Positions 55,641 through 64,000 of a stretch of 64,000 bases of DNA are shown piece by piece (the stretch's first letter is position 1; each line of letters opens with the position of its first letter). The notes beneath the pieces are model-generated. The model did not search any database and was not told the origin of the DNA. It worked only from the letters and a program-made list of their open reading frames with translations. The position numbers and the translations under genes are program-made. This DNA is from Motacilla alba alba (lineage: Eukaryota > Chordata > Aves > Passeriformes > Motacillidae), in assembly GCF_015832195.1 (NCBI RefSeq), contig NC_052017.1, positions 67,395,801 to 67,459,800 of the forward strand, given 5' to 3'.

Positions 55641-55997
55641 TCCAGCCCTCCTGCAGGGCGTTAACGAGCGGTGACCTCCCGAGGCGCGGCTTCACCTCGG
55701 CGCAGGGCACAAAGCGCGGAGCAGCAGCAATGTCCCGGTGTCCCTGCAGCACACGGGCACTCGGAAAGCTCATGCCTCGAAACAAGGGTGGCTGAGTCAG
55801 CCCCAGGAGCCAGAAGAGCTGCACTTAGCGGCTGTGCGGGCTAGAGAAGCGGCAACTACCCAGAAAGTTGCTTGGTGCCATATTAAATTAAACTGGAAGC
55901 CACGAAGCCAGGGGACCGGCGAAAGAAACACTGCAGGAAGGCGGAAAAGCCAGAAATTTTTGTGCACGCTTTGTGTGAACTATACACGGTACAGAAG

Positions 55998-56072
55998 GAG
56001 CGGTGAGACAACACAGCACATCCGAGCAGGGTCGGGAGCGGTGAGACCACACAGCACATCCGAGCAGGGTCG
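55998..56072. repeat. 38-bp tandem duplication
   Basis: The unit beginning GAGCGGTGAGAC and ending AGCAGGGTCG is present twice in direct succession (55998-56035 and 56036-56072) with a single internal mismatch. High identity indicates a recent event. It lies between the CCAAT block and the CR1 upstream of RPP40. Confidence 0.92.
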
Positions 56073-56194
56073 CGCTCCGTGGCTCTTGCGCGGTGCCTGC
56101 TCACCCCGAGCGGAGAGCCCGGAGAGGCGCCCCGGGCCCGGCAGCGCAGCCCCCAGCGCCTGCGGGGCTGGCTCAGCCGGCAGGGCTACTCGGG

Positions 56195-56497
56195 AGTCAG
56201 GGAACGGATGGGTTGGAAGGGACTGCAAAGCTCATCCAGTTCCATCCCCTCCGCCACGGGCAGACACACCTTCCACCACTGAGGTTGCTCAAAGCTCTGT
56301 CCAACGTGGCTTAGAACACTCCCAGGGATGGGGCATCCATAGCTTCTCTGGGCAACCTGTTCCAGTGCCTCACCACCCTCAGAGTAAAGTACTTAATCTT
56401 AATATCTAATCTAGCCCTACGCTCTTTCAGTTTGAAGCCATTGCCCCTTGTCCGGTCACTCCAGGCTCTTGGAAAAGGTCCCTTTCCAGCTCCTTCC
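56195..56497 (-). mobile_element. CR1 LINE 3' fragment (antisense) upstream of RPP40
   Basis: The plus strand reads gatgggttggaagggactgc and then a phrase around 'agctcatccagttcc', 'gggatggggcatcc' and 'gggcaacctgttccagtgcc'. These are hallmark antisense CR1 3'-end words. The element ends near 'aaaggtccctttccagctcc'. It is 5'-truncated, about 300 bp long, and its terminal octamers are eroded at the left edge. It stops about 310 bases before the RPP40 ATG. Confidence 0.88.
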
Positions 56498-56806
56498 GGC
56501 CACTGAACTACCGTGCTTCAACCACCGCGCACTCAGCACATGCACACCCAGCCCCTGCGGGGTCGGTGTCCGATCCGTGCCGGGGCTGCTCAGAGCCCAC
56601 AGGGACCGAGAGCCCCGAGCGAGCACCGGCGACAGCGACGAGGGAGGCCGCCGCGGCCCCGCCGCCGCCACAGCGGAAGCGGCTGCGCCGCCGGAGCCGG
56701 CGGACGTGACCTCACGGCACGGCCCCTTCCCGGCCCTCCTCTCTGTTTCTGGCAGCTCCCGATCGGCGGCAGAGGAGGAGGAGGAGGAAGGCGGGCGGGT
56801 TCCGGG
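56498..56806 (+). promoter_or_regulatory. RPP40: RPP40 CpG-island promoter and 5' UTR
   Basis: This is GC-rich, CpG-dense sequence directly before the first coding exon. No TATA box is visible. An ETS-type CGGAAG (56674-56679) and an ACGTGAC E-box/CRE-like site (56704-56710) are present, followed by a GAG-rich purine stretch (about 56771-56789) just before the ATG. This is typical of a housekeeping promoter. The CpG-rich zone continues through exon 1 to about 57.4 kb. Confidence 0.7.
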
Positions 56807-56926
56807 ATGCTGCCGGCGCAGCTCGGGCGCGCGCCGCGGCACCTGCTGGTGTGCGAGCGCGGCCACGCGCGCCACCCGCGCTCGCGGCACGCGGCGCACG
56901 TGCGGGACCACGCCTACAGCTGCCGC
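56807..56926 (+). CDS. RPP40: RPP40 exon 1 (start codon)
   Basis: Forty codons run from ATG to CGC, followed by a GTGAGT donor, in phase 0. The protein opens MLPAQLGRAPRHLLVCER, with the APRHLLVCE block shared by vertebrate RPP40. That alignment places the start within a residue or two of the family start, and no in-frame ATG upstream is better. The exon is very GC-rich with many Arg/His codons. The frame read through the donor continues only as a spurious extension. Confidence 0.93.
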
Positions 56927-58863
56927 GTGAGTGGCGCGAGCGCGGGCCCCGGGCCTCGGCGGGATCCCCTCAGGGAGGCAGAGGAGGGGAGGGAAGGATC
57001 GATGGGATCGGATCGGAGCTGCCCGCGCCGCCCGGCCCCGGGGGTTCTGCGCATCAGCTGCCCCAGGGGCTCGTGGCCGGTGCCCCGCTGGCGACAAGCT
57101 CGCTGTTCTGTGGGGGCTCCTCCGTCCTTGCCCGCGCGTCTCACTTTTGGGGAGGGGGAAAATAAATGAAGGCAAACTCGCCCCCCTTTGTGTTTGTGGT
57201 CCCGCGCAGCATGGGGGAAACAAACTCCTTCCTTCCTCCAGGAGCGAAAGAGCGGGCGGGCAGGAGGAGCAGAGGGGTGAGCCGGTGTGAGAGGCGATGG
57301 TGCCGGTTTTGGGAGCTCTCTAAACACAGGCGCAGGGTCCGGTTCAGAAAGGAGACATCGTTTATTCCGCCCAGGGCAGCAGGCGGAGGTTTCCACAAGT
57401 CAAGCACACCACCTATCAAAACTTTTCACTATTTATACATTTTAACGAACAAAGGAATTAGTGTTCATTGGCTACAAGTTACATAGGTCTCTTAATTATT
57501 GTCTTCTGTTGGTTAACGAGTCTCCCAGGCTAATTAATCCGCATTTCAGTCTTTCTCTGCTTAGGAGTCAGGGGGTTTCTGGGGTCGGTGGTCGTGTTCT
57601 CTACCTGGCCTTTTATCCACTCAGAGCTGATTCAGCAAGGTTGCTGGGTTTATTAAGTTTCTTACTTATTTTGGGAGTTCTGCCAAATGTCTTGGTCGCC
57701 TGTAAATTCTGCGTTCTTTCTGTCCACTTTTAGTGGTACATCCTTCTCCCTGAGCTTTGTTAAGCTCACCCTAGGTCTGAGATCCATGAAACATGTCCAG
57801 CCCTAAATGTTAACAAAGAGACCTGGACTTCACTTAAAGCTTGTTAGCTGTGCTCTTGTTTCATGGATTAAATCTCCCTTCTTGCTGATTAGGCTTGAAA
57901 GTGTACAAATGCCAAACATCAAAGAACATCCTTCCTTCAGAAAATTTGTAGGTATTCCACATTTTGCAGCAATCAGGCAGGACCCTGTTTCGTAACTCCC
58001 TTCTCATACCCTGTAACTCTCTGGGCTAATTGTTAGCTGTTTCTGACTTCTGAGACTTTTTAGCAGCTAATCAGAAAGCTTTCTACCGGTGTGGAAGGCA
58101 GTGCGTTTGTCGGTCCTTACTTCTCTTGAACAGGTGTGCCAAGGGAGATACACACCTGTTCTCCAACAATTTTGGGAAATATTTTTTTGGGTGATGGAAG
58201 GGGGAGCAAGGAGACACACCTTTATCCTACCTGGGAAGCTTCGTACTTGCCCATATATTACTTGCCAGATGTTACCTTGTTTTCCCTGGTCTGCCAGACT
58301 TCAGGGTTCAATTGATCTATGGAAAATGTGTGGGGAAGGTTTTAAGCAAAAGGTAAATTCAAGATTCTACTTTGGTCTTTGCTTTTCCACTAAGATTACA
58401 GAAATGCTTAGTCTACATTTTTAGTTACAACTGCTTCAACAAGTACCCCAGCAAGGGCTGAAGGAGGTGCCCCAGTGTGACATCAAGCTAAAACGTGTAA
58501 TGATGTGAAACGAGATCGTCTGATAACTCATACTGTGTAAGATCATGTCTTTGCATAATACATCAAATGCTATTGTATAGTAAAAAAAAAGAGGAAAAAA
58601 ACCCCACAAATCAAAAAACCAACACTCAAACCACGAAATAATGTATTTAGTGTACCTAGTACATTAGTGTACATGAAAATTGATACATGTTGAAGACAAT
58701 AGCCCGATATTACTTTTTTTTCCATCTCATTTTGACATAATATACTAATACATCTTTGAAAAGTACAGGTTTTCTTTTGTGTTTCTTGTTGTTTTGTTTG
58801 GTTGGAGTTTTTTTCAGAACAGGTTTTAGGATAGGATTTACATTACAAATATGTTCCTAATAG
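56927..58863 (+). other. RPP40: RPP40 intron 1
   Basis: The intron spans 1937 bp with a GTGAGT donor and a TTCCTAATAG acceptor. It begins in the CpG island and holds an antisense LTR at 57288-58085. The remainder (about 58100-58860) is AT-rich with nothing I recognise. Confidence 0.9.
57288..58085 (-). mobile_element. Solo-LTR-like endogenous retrovirus remnant (antisense)
   Basis: The block has LTR architecture on the minus strand. A CCAAT box near 57465 is followed by TATAAATA (57430-57437) and AATAAA (57361-57366), then an R/U5-like GC-rich stretch ending CTCA at 57288. The edges are flanked by direct repeats: CCGGTG at 57282-57287 and 58086-58091, with the match extending to CCGGTGTG. 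This looks like a 6-bp target duplication, as made by class II (beta/ERVK-like) integrases. No gag, pol or env reading is present, so internal sequence was probably lost by LTR-LTR recombination. The U3-side terminus reads TA instead of the canonical TG on the minus strand. The family name is not determined. Confidence 0.72.
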
Positions 58864-59008
58864 GTGTCTTTTTTGATCCCGGAATGTGGCGTGCTGCCTG
58901 AAGTGCTGAAAAGCACAATTGCAGATATTGGAGAGTACTACCTGGTGAGGAATTTACCCATTCATGAACTGGTCGCTCATGAATTCATTGATGCTTTTGT
59001 GAAGAAAG
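58864..59008 (+). CDS. RPP40: RPP40 exon 2
   Basis: The acceptor TAATAG is followed by V-S-F-L-I-P-E-C-G, a signature RPP40 block. The exon continues through YYLVRNLPIHELVAHEFIDAFVKK and ends in AAAG before GTAAGA. It is 145 nt long and leaves one base of the next codon (Gly). The open frame past the donor is intronic. Confidence 0.95.
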
Positions 59009-59893
59009 GTAAGAAGGAAATCAGAACAGAACGAACGCAGTCATAATGTACTTTTTTTTATAGCACAGCAAAAATTTTAATAGTCTTATTAGTATTTATT
59101 CTGGAAAGTGTTTTAAAGGAAGGAAAGGAAAAGTACTAAGCAAATTCTGCATGAATTTGTTTATGTGCTTTTTTCTGCTTTGTCATGTGTGACAACGTTT
59201 GTTTATACCCACTGGGTCTAAACTCCTGTGATTGTTCCTTATAAATTTCTCTCTATTCCACCTCAATTCTGCAAGCCAGCTATCAGGAGGGCTTCCATGC
59301 ATCCTCACACCTGTTTTTTCTACACCTCGCTTTTATGCAGATTCTTGTAGAAATCTTCCTTCTCCGTTTTTTGTTCCTTCATACTTCAACACAGAGCTGT
59401 GCTCAGCTGTGCTCCAGAGAAAACAAGAGAAAAATATGCTTCCTTATTTTTTATATTTCACTAAGAGAGCTGTGACAGCTCATCCTTACCCAGTAAGAGC
59501 AAAGAGGATGCAGAGAAAGATACAGCCTCTTCCCAGCCACCTTGTCTTTGTGTGAACTGGTAATAAAAATATGTCTGGGAAAAAAATGGGTTTTCCACTT
59601 GATGGCTGGGGAGAGTCACAGGTCACAGAAGGAAAGAAAATGTTGTCATATCAGGGCATATTATTAAGATTGTCCCTATTATAAGCCCTTTAAAATATGG
59701 CCAGAACAGGGTTTATAAAAGTAATAACAATGCCATTTTGCTTGAGAAGGTGGAAGAAAGTTAGTCGAAGAAAACACGAGAGTGATTCAGATGGTGTTTG
59801 TCATGTTTGGTTGTCTTGAAGTGAATTGTGTATCTTGTCATGTCTGTCTTCACAGACTGTGTAATCTCATGCTTTTCTGCTTTACTGTTAAAG
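59009..59893 (+). other. RPP40: RPP40 intron 2
   Basis: The intron spans 885 bp with a GTAAGA donor and a TTAAAG acceptor. The acceptor has a weak pyrimidine tract (cttttctgctttactgtt). I see no repeat or RNA gene in it. Confidence 0.9.
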
Positions 59894-59962
59894 GTTCATG
59901 CTACGCGCTTACCTATAAGACAAAAATTGATCAAGATAATACTGCAGCTCTGCTACCAAATG
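59894..59962 (+). CDS. RPP40: RPP40 exon 3
   Basis: A 69-nt exon. Joined to exon 2 it reads GSCYALTYKTKIDQDNTAAL and then LPN, closely matching the family's GSCYALTY...DEDNTVALLPNG segment. It ends with the first base of a Gly codon before GTATGG. Confidence 0.94.
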
Positions 59963-61947
59963 GTATGGGGGATTCGTTTTGGTTTCAGTAATACATGTCA
60001 GTTGGGGTCTGGGTTGTTTCTGTTTTATTTTTTTCTAATTTGAAATGATGTAAACTGGAAAATAATGCTTGCTGTACTTGCCAGCTTTGTTAGAAGCATG
60101 TATGAATTGGAAAAAATACGAATTTTAGCTCTTTTTTCATTCATGCTGTTAAATTATTTATTTTATCTGAAGGAAGTAAAAAAAACAATAAAAATGAGCT
60201 TCGCTTATGTATAGTCAGATTGTCAATGCTTCAACTATAATTGCAATTGCTGCATAATTGCAATCTTTGTAAAAACATTGCATTCCAACTTCATGTTTCC
60301 TACTGATCTTTAAGACAGAATTTGTACCAAAAAAGAGAGTTATCAGCACTGCTTAGGAACACTTTTAAAATATTAAGTGTTTATTCTCGTGAGACCCCAC
60401 CTTGGGTACTTCGTTCAACTCTGGGTCCCCAGCACAGGAAGGACATGGACCTGCTGGAACAAGTCCAGAGGAGGTCAGAAAGATGCTCACAGAGCTGGAT
60501 CACTCTCCTATGAGGACAGGCTGAGAGAGCTGGGGTTGCTTAGCATGAAGAAGAGAAGGCTCTGGGGAGAATCAGAGCACCTGTCTGTACCTAAAGGGAA
60601 GAGAACCGCAGAGGAAATTTTTCACAGGTCATGTAATAGTAGGATGTGGGGGAATGGATTCAAACTGGAGAAGCGTAGGTTTAGATTGGATATTACAAGA
60701 AAAGTCCTTATTGTGAGGGTGGTGAGGCCCTGGAACAGGTTGCCCATAGAAGTTGTGGTGCCCCATCCCTGGAAGTGTTCAAGACCAGGCTCTATGGGGC
60801 TTTGAGCAACCTGGTCCTGAGCAACCTGGAAGGTGTGTCTGCACATGGTAGAGGGGATGGGATTGGATGATCTTTACTGTCCCTTCTAACCTAAACCATT
60901 TGATGATTCTGTGACGATTCTGTGATTCCCTGAGAACTATGTAACATATTAAAACTATTTCAATTGCATCACAGTTTTATGAGAAGACATCATAAAATGT
61001 CGCACATCTCAGGTGAGAAAATGAAGCTATTTTGAGCTTCAATTACATTGTCTTATTTCTGTTTAACAGTGTATAAGATATAATAGAAATACAAAGCGGT
61101 CTATCTGCCCTCCAGCCTAAGAAGCTGTAAAATGACAGGTGCCCATGAAGGCATGAGTAAATTCATATTGTTGAGAAGAATTATTTTATATGTCTGTTAG
61201 CACAGTCCTGGCAAAATGGATACTTGATAGCAATGGGGTTTGTGTGATACAAGTGTTACAAACTGCGCACAGTTATTGCAGAGGCAGTGTTACAGTTCCT
61301 GGTGATGTCACTGTCTGAACTCTTCCTCTGCAGTCTTATTTGTTTGTGCTCTGTGCTGTAGAACCCAAGGACTGTGTTAGAAAGAGGGCTCTTGTGTGAA
61401 GCTCTGTACCAAGCGGCAGCAGCCAGATCTAGTGTATGAGCACAGAAGCAGAGTGTTGCAGCACGGATCAGCTCATCGCTAGCAGGCGTAGTTTACTCAG
61501 TGTGAGCAGTCCCACTGGACTTGGAGGAACTGCTTTTGTTTATTTAGTTGAGCAGTGCATGTTGAGCATGAATGTTTACTAAATCAGGCCCTTGTGCAAT
61601 GTAGTGCTCAGCTAATGACACAGCAAGTGCTAGAGGATGAGTGGAGGAAAGATGGAGACAATGAACTGAGTAATACAGTAAAAAAGCTATGACTATCTCA
61701 GGAATAATATTATGCTTTTCTTACTCTAGTTCACAAGACCTCTTTGATAAAAAAAGAATAATTGGGTTATAACCTTTTTTTTTTAAGGATTAATCTGGTA
61801 ATCCATTTAACTGGAACTAAGGAGTCTGCATTACATTAGTAATACCATTGATCCAAAGCTAACGTTGTAAAAGGTATACAGTTCTCAAAAGACTTCAAAG
61901 GGAACCAAGTAGAAGATTATTTCTATTAAAATTTGGTTTGTTTATAG
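59963..61947 (+). other. RPP40: RPP40 intron 3
   Basis: The intron spans 1985 bp with a GTATGG donor and a TTTATAG acceptor. It contains a sense CR1 at about 60373-60930. An ATAATTGCAAT word is repeated twice just before it (60237-60247 and 60254-60264). The rest (60930-61940) shows nothing nameable. Confidence 0.9.
60373..60930 (+). mobile_element. CR1 LINE, 5'-truncated, sense
   Basis: About 560 bp of CR1 3' sequence. It starts within the C-terminus of the ORF2 reverse transcriptase protein (peptide words VRPHLGYFVQLW, then KDMDLLEQVQRR in the next frame). It continues through the usual 3' region (gattcaaactggagaagcg, gccctggaacaggttgccca, ggttgaagag-type words replaced by diverged forms) and ends in two ATTCTGTG octamers at 60906-60913 and 60917-60924. 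The reverse-transcriptase frame is shifted near 60428 and has stops, so the copy is dead. It is one of the better preserved CR1 pieces in the window. Confidence 0.95.
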
Positions 61948-62043
61948 GTAAACTAATTCTATCAGTGGATAAGGATACTTATGAGGAGCTTGGACTGCAA
62001 GGTCGCCCTTCTCGGTATTCGGGCAAAAAAGTAATGCGATATA
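61948..62043 (+). CDS. RPP40: RPP40 exon 4
   Basis: A 96-nt exon after TTTATAG. With exon 3 it reads GKLILSLDKDTYEELGLQG and then RPSRYSGKKVMRY. This block is highly conserved in vertebrate RPP40. It ends with the first base of an Ile codon before GTAAGT. Confidence 0.95.
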
Positions 62044-63659
62044 GTAAGTATTTCTATCAACGGGCTTATTTAGGAAGCACCTTGTTCAGCTGCTGAAACT
62101 TCCCTTTCACTGCAATTAGTTGTTGTCTAGGTTATATTTTTCCAGATGCAAATACAAGTGTAAAACCGTGTCTCTCGTGCTGTTGAGGGTCCACTATGGA
62201 CCCCAGCCCACACGATCTTACATGGATGAAAGTAAAAGATGAGAAGCGCTCTTGTCCACGTGGGGACGAGGGTCCTCAAGTTTATTGACTTGACAGGGGA
62301 CACCTCAGACTCTGGCGACCCCCCAGGTAGAAAAGACGATGTTCCCTTCTTGAGGGAGACTTTTATACCTGAGGGAATGGGGGCAGGGGGAAGAGGACCG
62401 CAGCCAACGGGACACCACTGAGGAGGGGAGGGGCAACCAGGGGACAGACCAGCAGGGGGTACAGGGCAGAGGGGTGGATGAGGGAGAGACCATGTGATGG
62501 GAGAAGGGAATAACAAACCATGTGATATAACATAAACTATTTCATGCAATATAAGGACTACTCAGTGCAAATTTCAAATCACCCAGTGCGAAACAACAAC
62601 TAAATAAACTATTTAGTGCAATACAATATACAAGGACTGCCTGAAGAGAGAAAGTACTTTTTCTCCAAGTAGTAAAACAGCTTTAAGGATACAAATACAT
62701 CACCTTTTAAGTACTCTATAAAATTTTTAATTTCAAGGGTTCTCATTGTGTTGTTTCTACTGGAGTGATGAAGTACTTAAGAATTTTTGCATACTCTGCA
62801 TGGTGTCTATACCTTCTGATTTAAGTCAGAAAATTTTAAACGGATTAAGGAGGTGTTTAAAATGTGTGCACTATACAAAATCAGTGAAGAGCCTCACCCA
62901 AGGCTGCATGTTTGAGAGGCAGAATTTTTCTATGTTTCACACATCTGAAATGGTAATCTCTATGTACCAAGTAATTGAAAAACGTAATTTTTTAACAGCT
63001 GCAGAGGAGACATCTTGAGTGTGAATTTTATTAATTTGTCTTTTTAGGAAATAAAAAAACCCAAACATGAACACTGTGCCATCTCAAATATATTGGAACT
63101 TGCAGCAGTTGATAGGTATAGTTACATAAAAACTTTAGGAGGGGAAACTTATTATCTCTAGTAAATATTTCGGCAAAATGGGACATCATTTTATCATTCT
63201 GATCATCAAAATATATTATGAAATTTTCATTTGAAAAATAAATATAACTTATGCATGGGACAATTCACCTAGGAAAAAGTCAATCTATTGAAAAGGTGTC
63301 ATTCTGTATACATGACTTTTGTTGTTAGAAATTATAGGGATTTTTTTACTGCTAATAGCTTGCCTGATTACCAAAATATTTTTAAGGCACCGTTCAGGGA
63401 CTTCGGTCAGTGCCATTTCAAGAGGAATCTGTCCCTCTAGTCACGAGGAAGCAGTTCCAGATTATATCAAAATAAGGACTTCAGGAGGTGAATATTTATT
63501 TACATAATAGGGAGCCATATTTGCATAATCAAATACTTTGTAAAGATTCTGTAGATGTAAAGAGGAAGTGTAATGTTCTTTGGTTTCTTTGTGCTTTTCT
63601 AATTTAATAATAAATTTTATTTTAATTGGGTACCAATAGCTATTGTGTATTTTCTGCAG
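62044..63659 (+). other. RPP40: RPP40 intron 4
   Basis: The intron spans 1616 bp with a GTAAGT donor and a TTTTCTGCAG acceptor. It includes an antisense LTR at 62159-62628. The 62640-63650 portion is AT-rich and holds short chance frames only. Confidence 0.9.
62159..62628 (-). mobile_element. Second solo-LTR-like remnant (antisense, different family)
   Basis: A block of about 470 bp with LTR signals on the minus strand: TATAAAA (62361-62367), then AATAAA (62281-62286), then a U5-like stretch ending TTTTACA at the left edge. The flanks carry the direct repeat TACAAG (62153-62158 and 62629-62634), extendable to ATACAAG. This is consistent with a 6-bp target duplication. The U3 side has several short near-repeats (agtgcaa, atgcaat). 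No internal viral genes are present. Its sequence differs from the LTR in intron 1, so the two belong to different families. Confidence 0.7.
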
Positions 63660-63785
63660 TTATCACTATTGACTTGACTGATGCTGGCTTTTACCCTGAG
63701 AGCAAGAAACATAACAGAGTGCTTTGGGCCTTGAAAGAAAAGAAACCTTTAGAATTTGACTTCCTACTGGCTTGGTATAATACAG
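63660..63785 (+). CDS. RPP40: RPP40 exon 5
   Basis: A 126-nt exon after TTTTCTGCAG. Joined to exon 4 it reads IITIDLTDAGFYPESKKHN and then RVLWALKEKKPLEFDFLLAW, aligning well with the family's SIDL...SKKY...KEKKPLKFDFLLAW region. It ends with one base of a Gly codon before GTAAAT. The remaining exons, about half of the protein, lie beyond the right edge. Confidence 0.95.
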
Positions 63786-64000
63786 GTAAATAAGAACCAA
63801 AAGCAAAGCTAAAATGCAACTGACATGAAGTCCAAAAATTTTTAGTTTACTCTTTTTTTCTAGTGATTGTACAAATGCATTTTCAGTGGAGGGAAAAGTT
63901 AGATTAAAATGTGTATGGGTAGGATTTTTTGTTTGTTTTGTTTATTTGTATGGGGTGGGGAGGGTGTTACTTCCTGTGCACAGAACATCTCAGTTCTGGA
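63786..64000 (+). other. RPP40: Start of RPP40 intron 5
   Basis: Sequence after the GTAAAT donor to the edge of the window. It contains a T/G-rich patch and no further exon. Confidence 0.8.

Larger units (their letters stand above)
56807..63785 (+). other. RPP40: RPP40 gene, 5' part (five coding exons; continues past the right edge)
   Basis: RPP40 is a protein subunit of nuclear RNase P and RNase MRP, which remove tRNA 5' leaders and process pre-rRNA. In human RNase P it packs with POP5, RPP14 and RPP30 away from the catalytic RNA core. Five exons (56807-56926, 58864-59008, 59894-59962, 61948-62043, 63660-63785) join in one frame to about 185 codons, roughly half of the family length (363 residues in human, from memory). 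All four introns inside the window have GT-AG ends. The last four exon ends are phase 1. Recognisable family blocks are APRHLLVCE, FLIPECG, LPNGKLILSLDKDTYEE, and KEKKPL(E/K)FDFLLAW. Introns 1 and 4 hold antisense LTRs and intron 3 a sense CR1. No frame break is seen, so the gene looks functional. Confidence 0.95.

Noticed and set aside
55738..56409. 223-codon plus-strand frame upstream of RPP40
   Set aside because: It runs through the 38-bp tandem duplication and into an antisense CR1. No family resemblance was seen.
56456..57223. 255-codon minus-strand frame over the RPP40 promoter and exon 1
   Set aside because: A stop-free stretch caused by high GC. It crosses the CR1 edge, the promoter and exon 1 and has no recognisable domain.
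60322..60805. Two overlapping plus-strand frames in RPP40 intron 3
   Set aside because: They are pieces of the CR1 reverse-transcriptase end in different frames, not a host gene.
62127..62549. 140-codon minus-strand frame
   Set aside because: It lies within the LTR-like block of intron 4 and shows no protein family features.

Overview
The window looks like nuclear DNA of a bird. Three lines of sequence evidence support this. It carries several CR1 LINE fragments, one of which ends in tandem ATTCTGTG octamers. It has two antisense solo-LTR-like blocks and otherwise few repeats. Its gene content and order match the LYRM4 - PPP1R3G - RPP40 neighbourhood known from vertebrates (human 6p25.1, read here in the opposite direction). 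Genes are split by GT-AG introns, so most open frames in the window are chance or shadow frames. I saw nothing bacterial, phage or CRISPR-like.

Layout. (1) 1-31186 is AT-rich non-coding DNA that I infer to be the last intron of LYRM4 (plus strand). It holds two short CR1 remnants, a perfect 12-bp hairpin and an isolated CpG-rich block near 20 kb. (2) 31187-31249 is the terminal coding exon of LYRM4/ISD11, followed by a short 3' UTR with AATAAA at 31520. (3) About 31550-39949 is the space between the convergent LYRM4 and PPP1R3G genes, including the likely 3' UTR of PPP1R3G. (4) 39950-40792 (minus) is an intact single-exon PPP1R3G inside a strong CpG island. (5) About 41300-55400 is intergenic, with simple repeats and no gene that I can support. 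(6) About 55430-56806 is the upstream region and CpG-rich promoter of RPP40. It contains a CCAAT palindrome, a 38-bp tandem duplication and an antisense CR1. (7) 56807-63785 holds the first five coding exons of RPP40 (plus strand), about 185 codons, with the rest beyond the right edge. Introns 1 and 4 each carry an antisense LTR, and intron 3 carries a sense CR1.

The three genes act in separate housekeeping or metabolic processes and are neighbours through conserved synteny, not an operon. LYRM4 supports mitochondrial Fe-S cluster assembly, PPP1R3G targets protein phosphatase 1 to glycogen, and RPP40 is a subunit of RNase P/MRP. LYRM4 and PPP1R3G converge. PPP1R3G and RPP40 diverge but lie about 16 kb apart, so they do not share a promoter. 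I found no evidence for a new multi-gene system. The items most worth a second look are regulatory: the antisense LTR next to RPP40 exon 1, the CR1 and duplication at its promoter, and the orphan CpG-rich block inside the LYRM4 intron.
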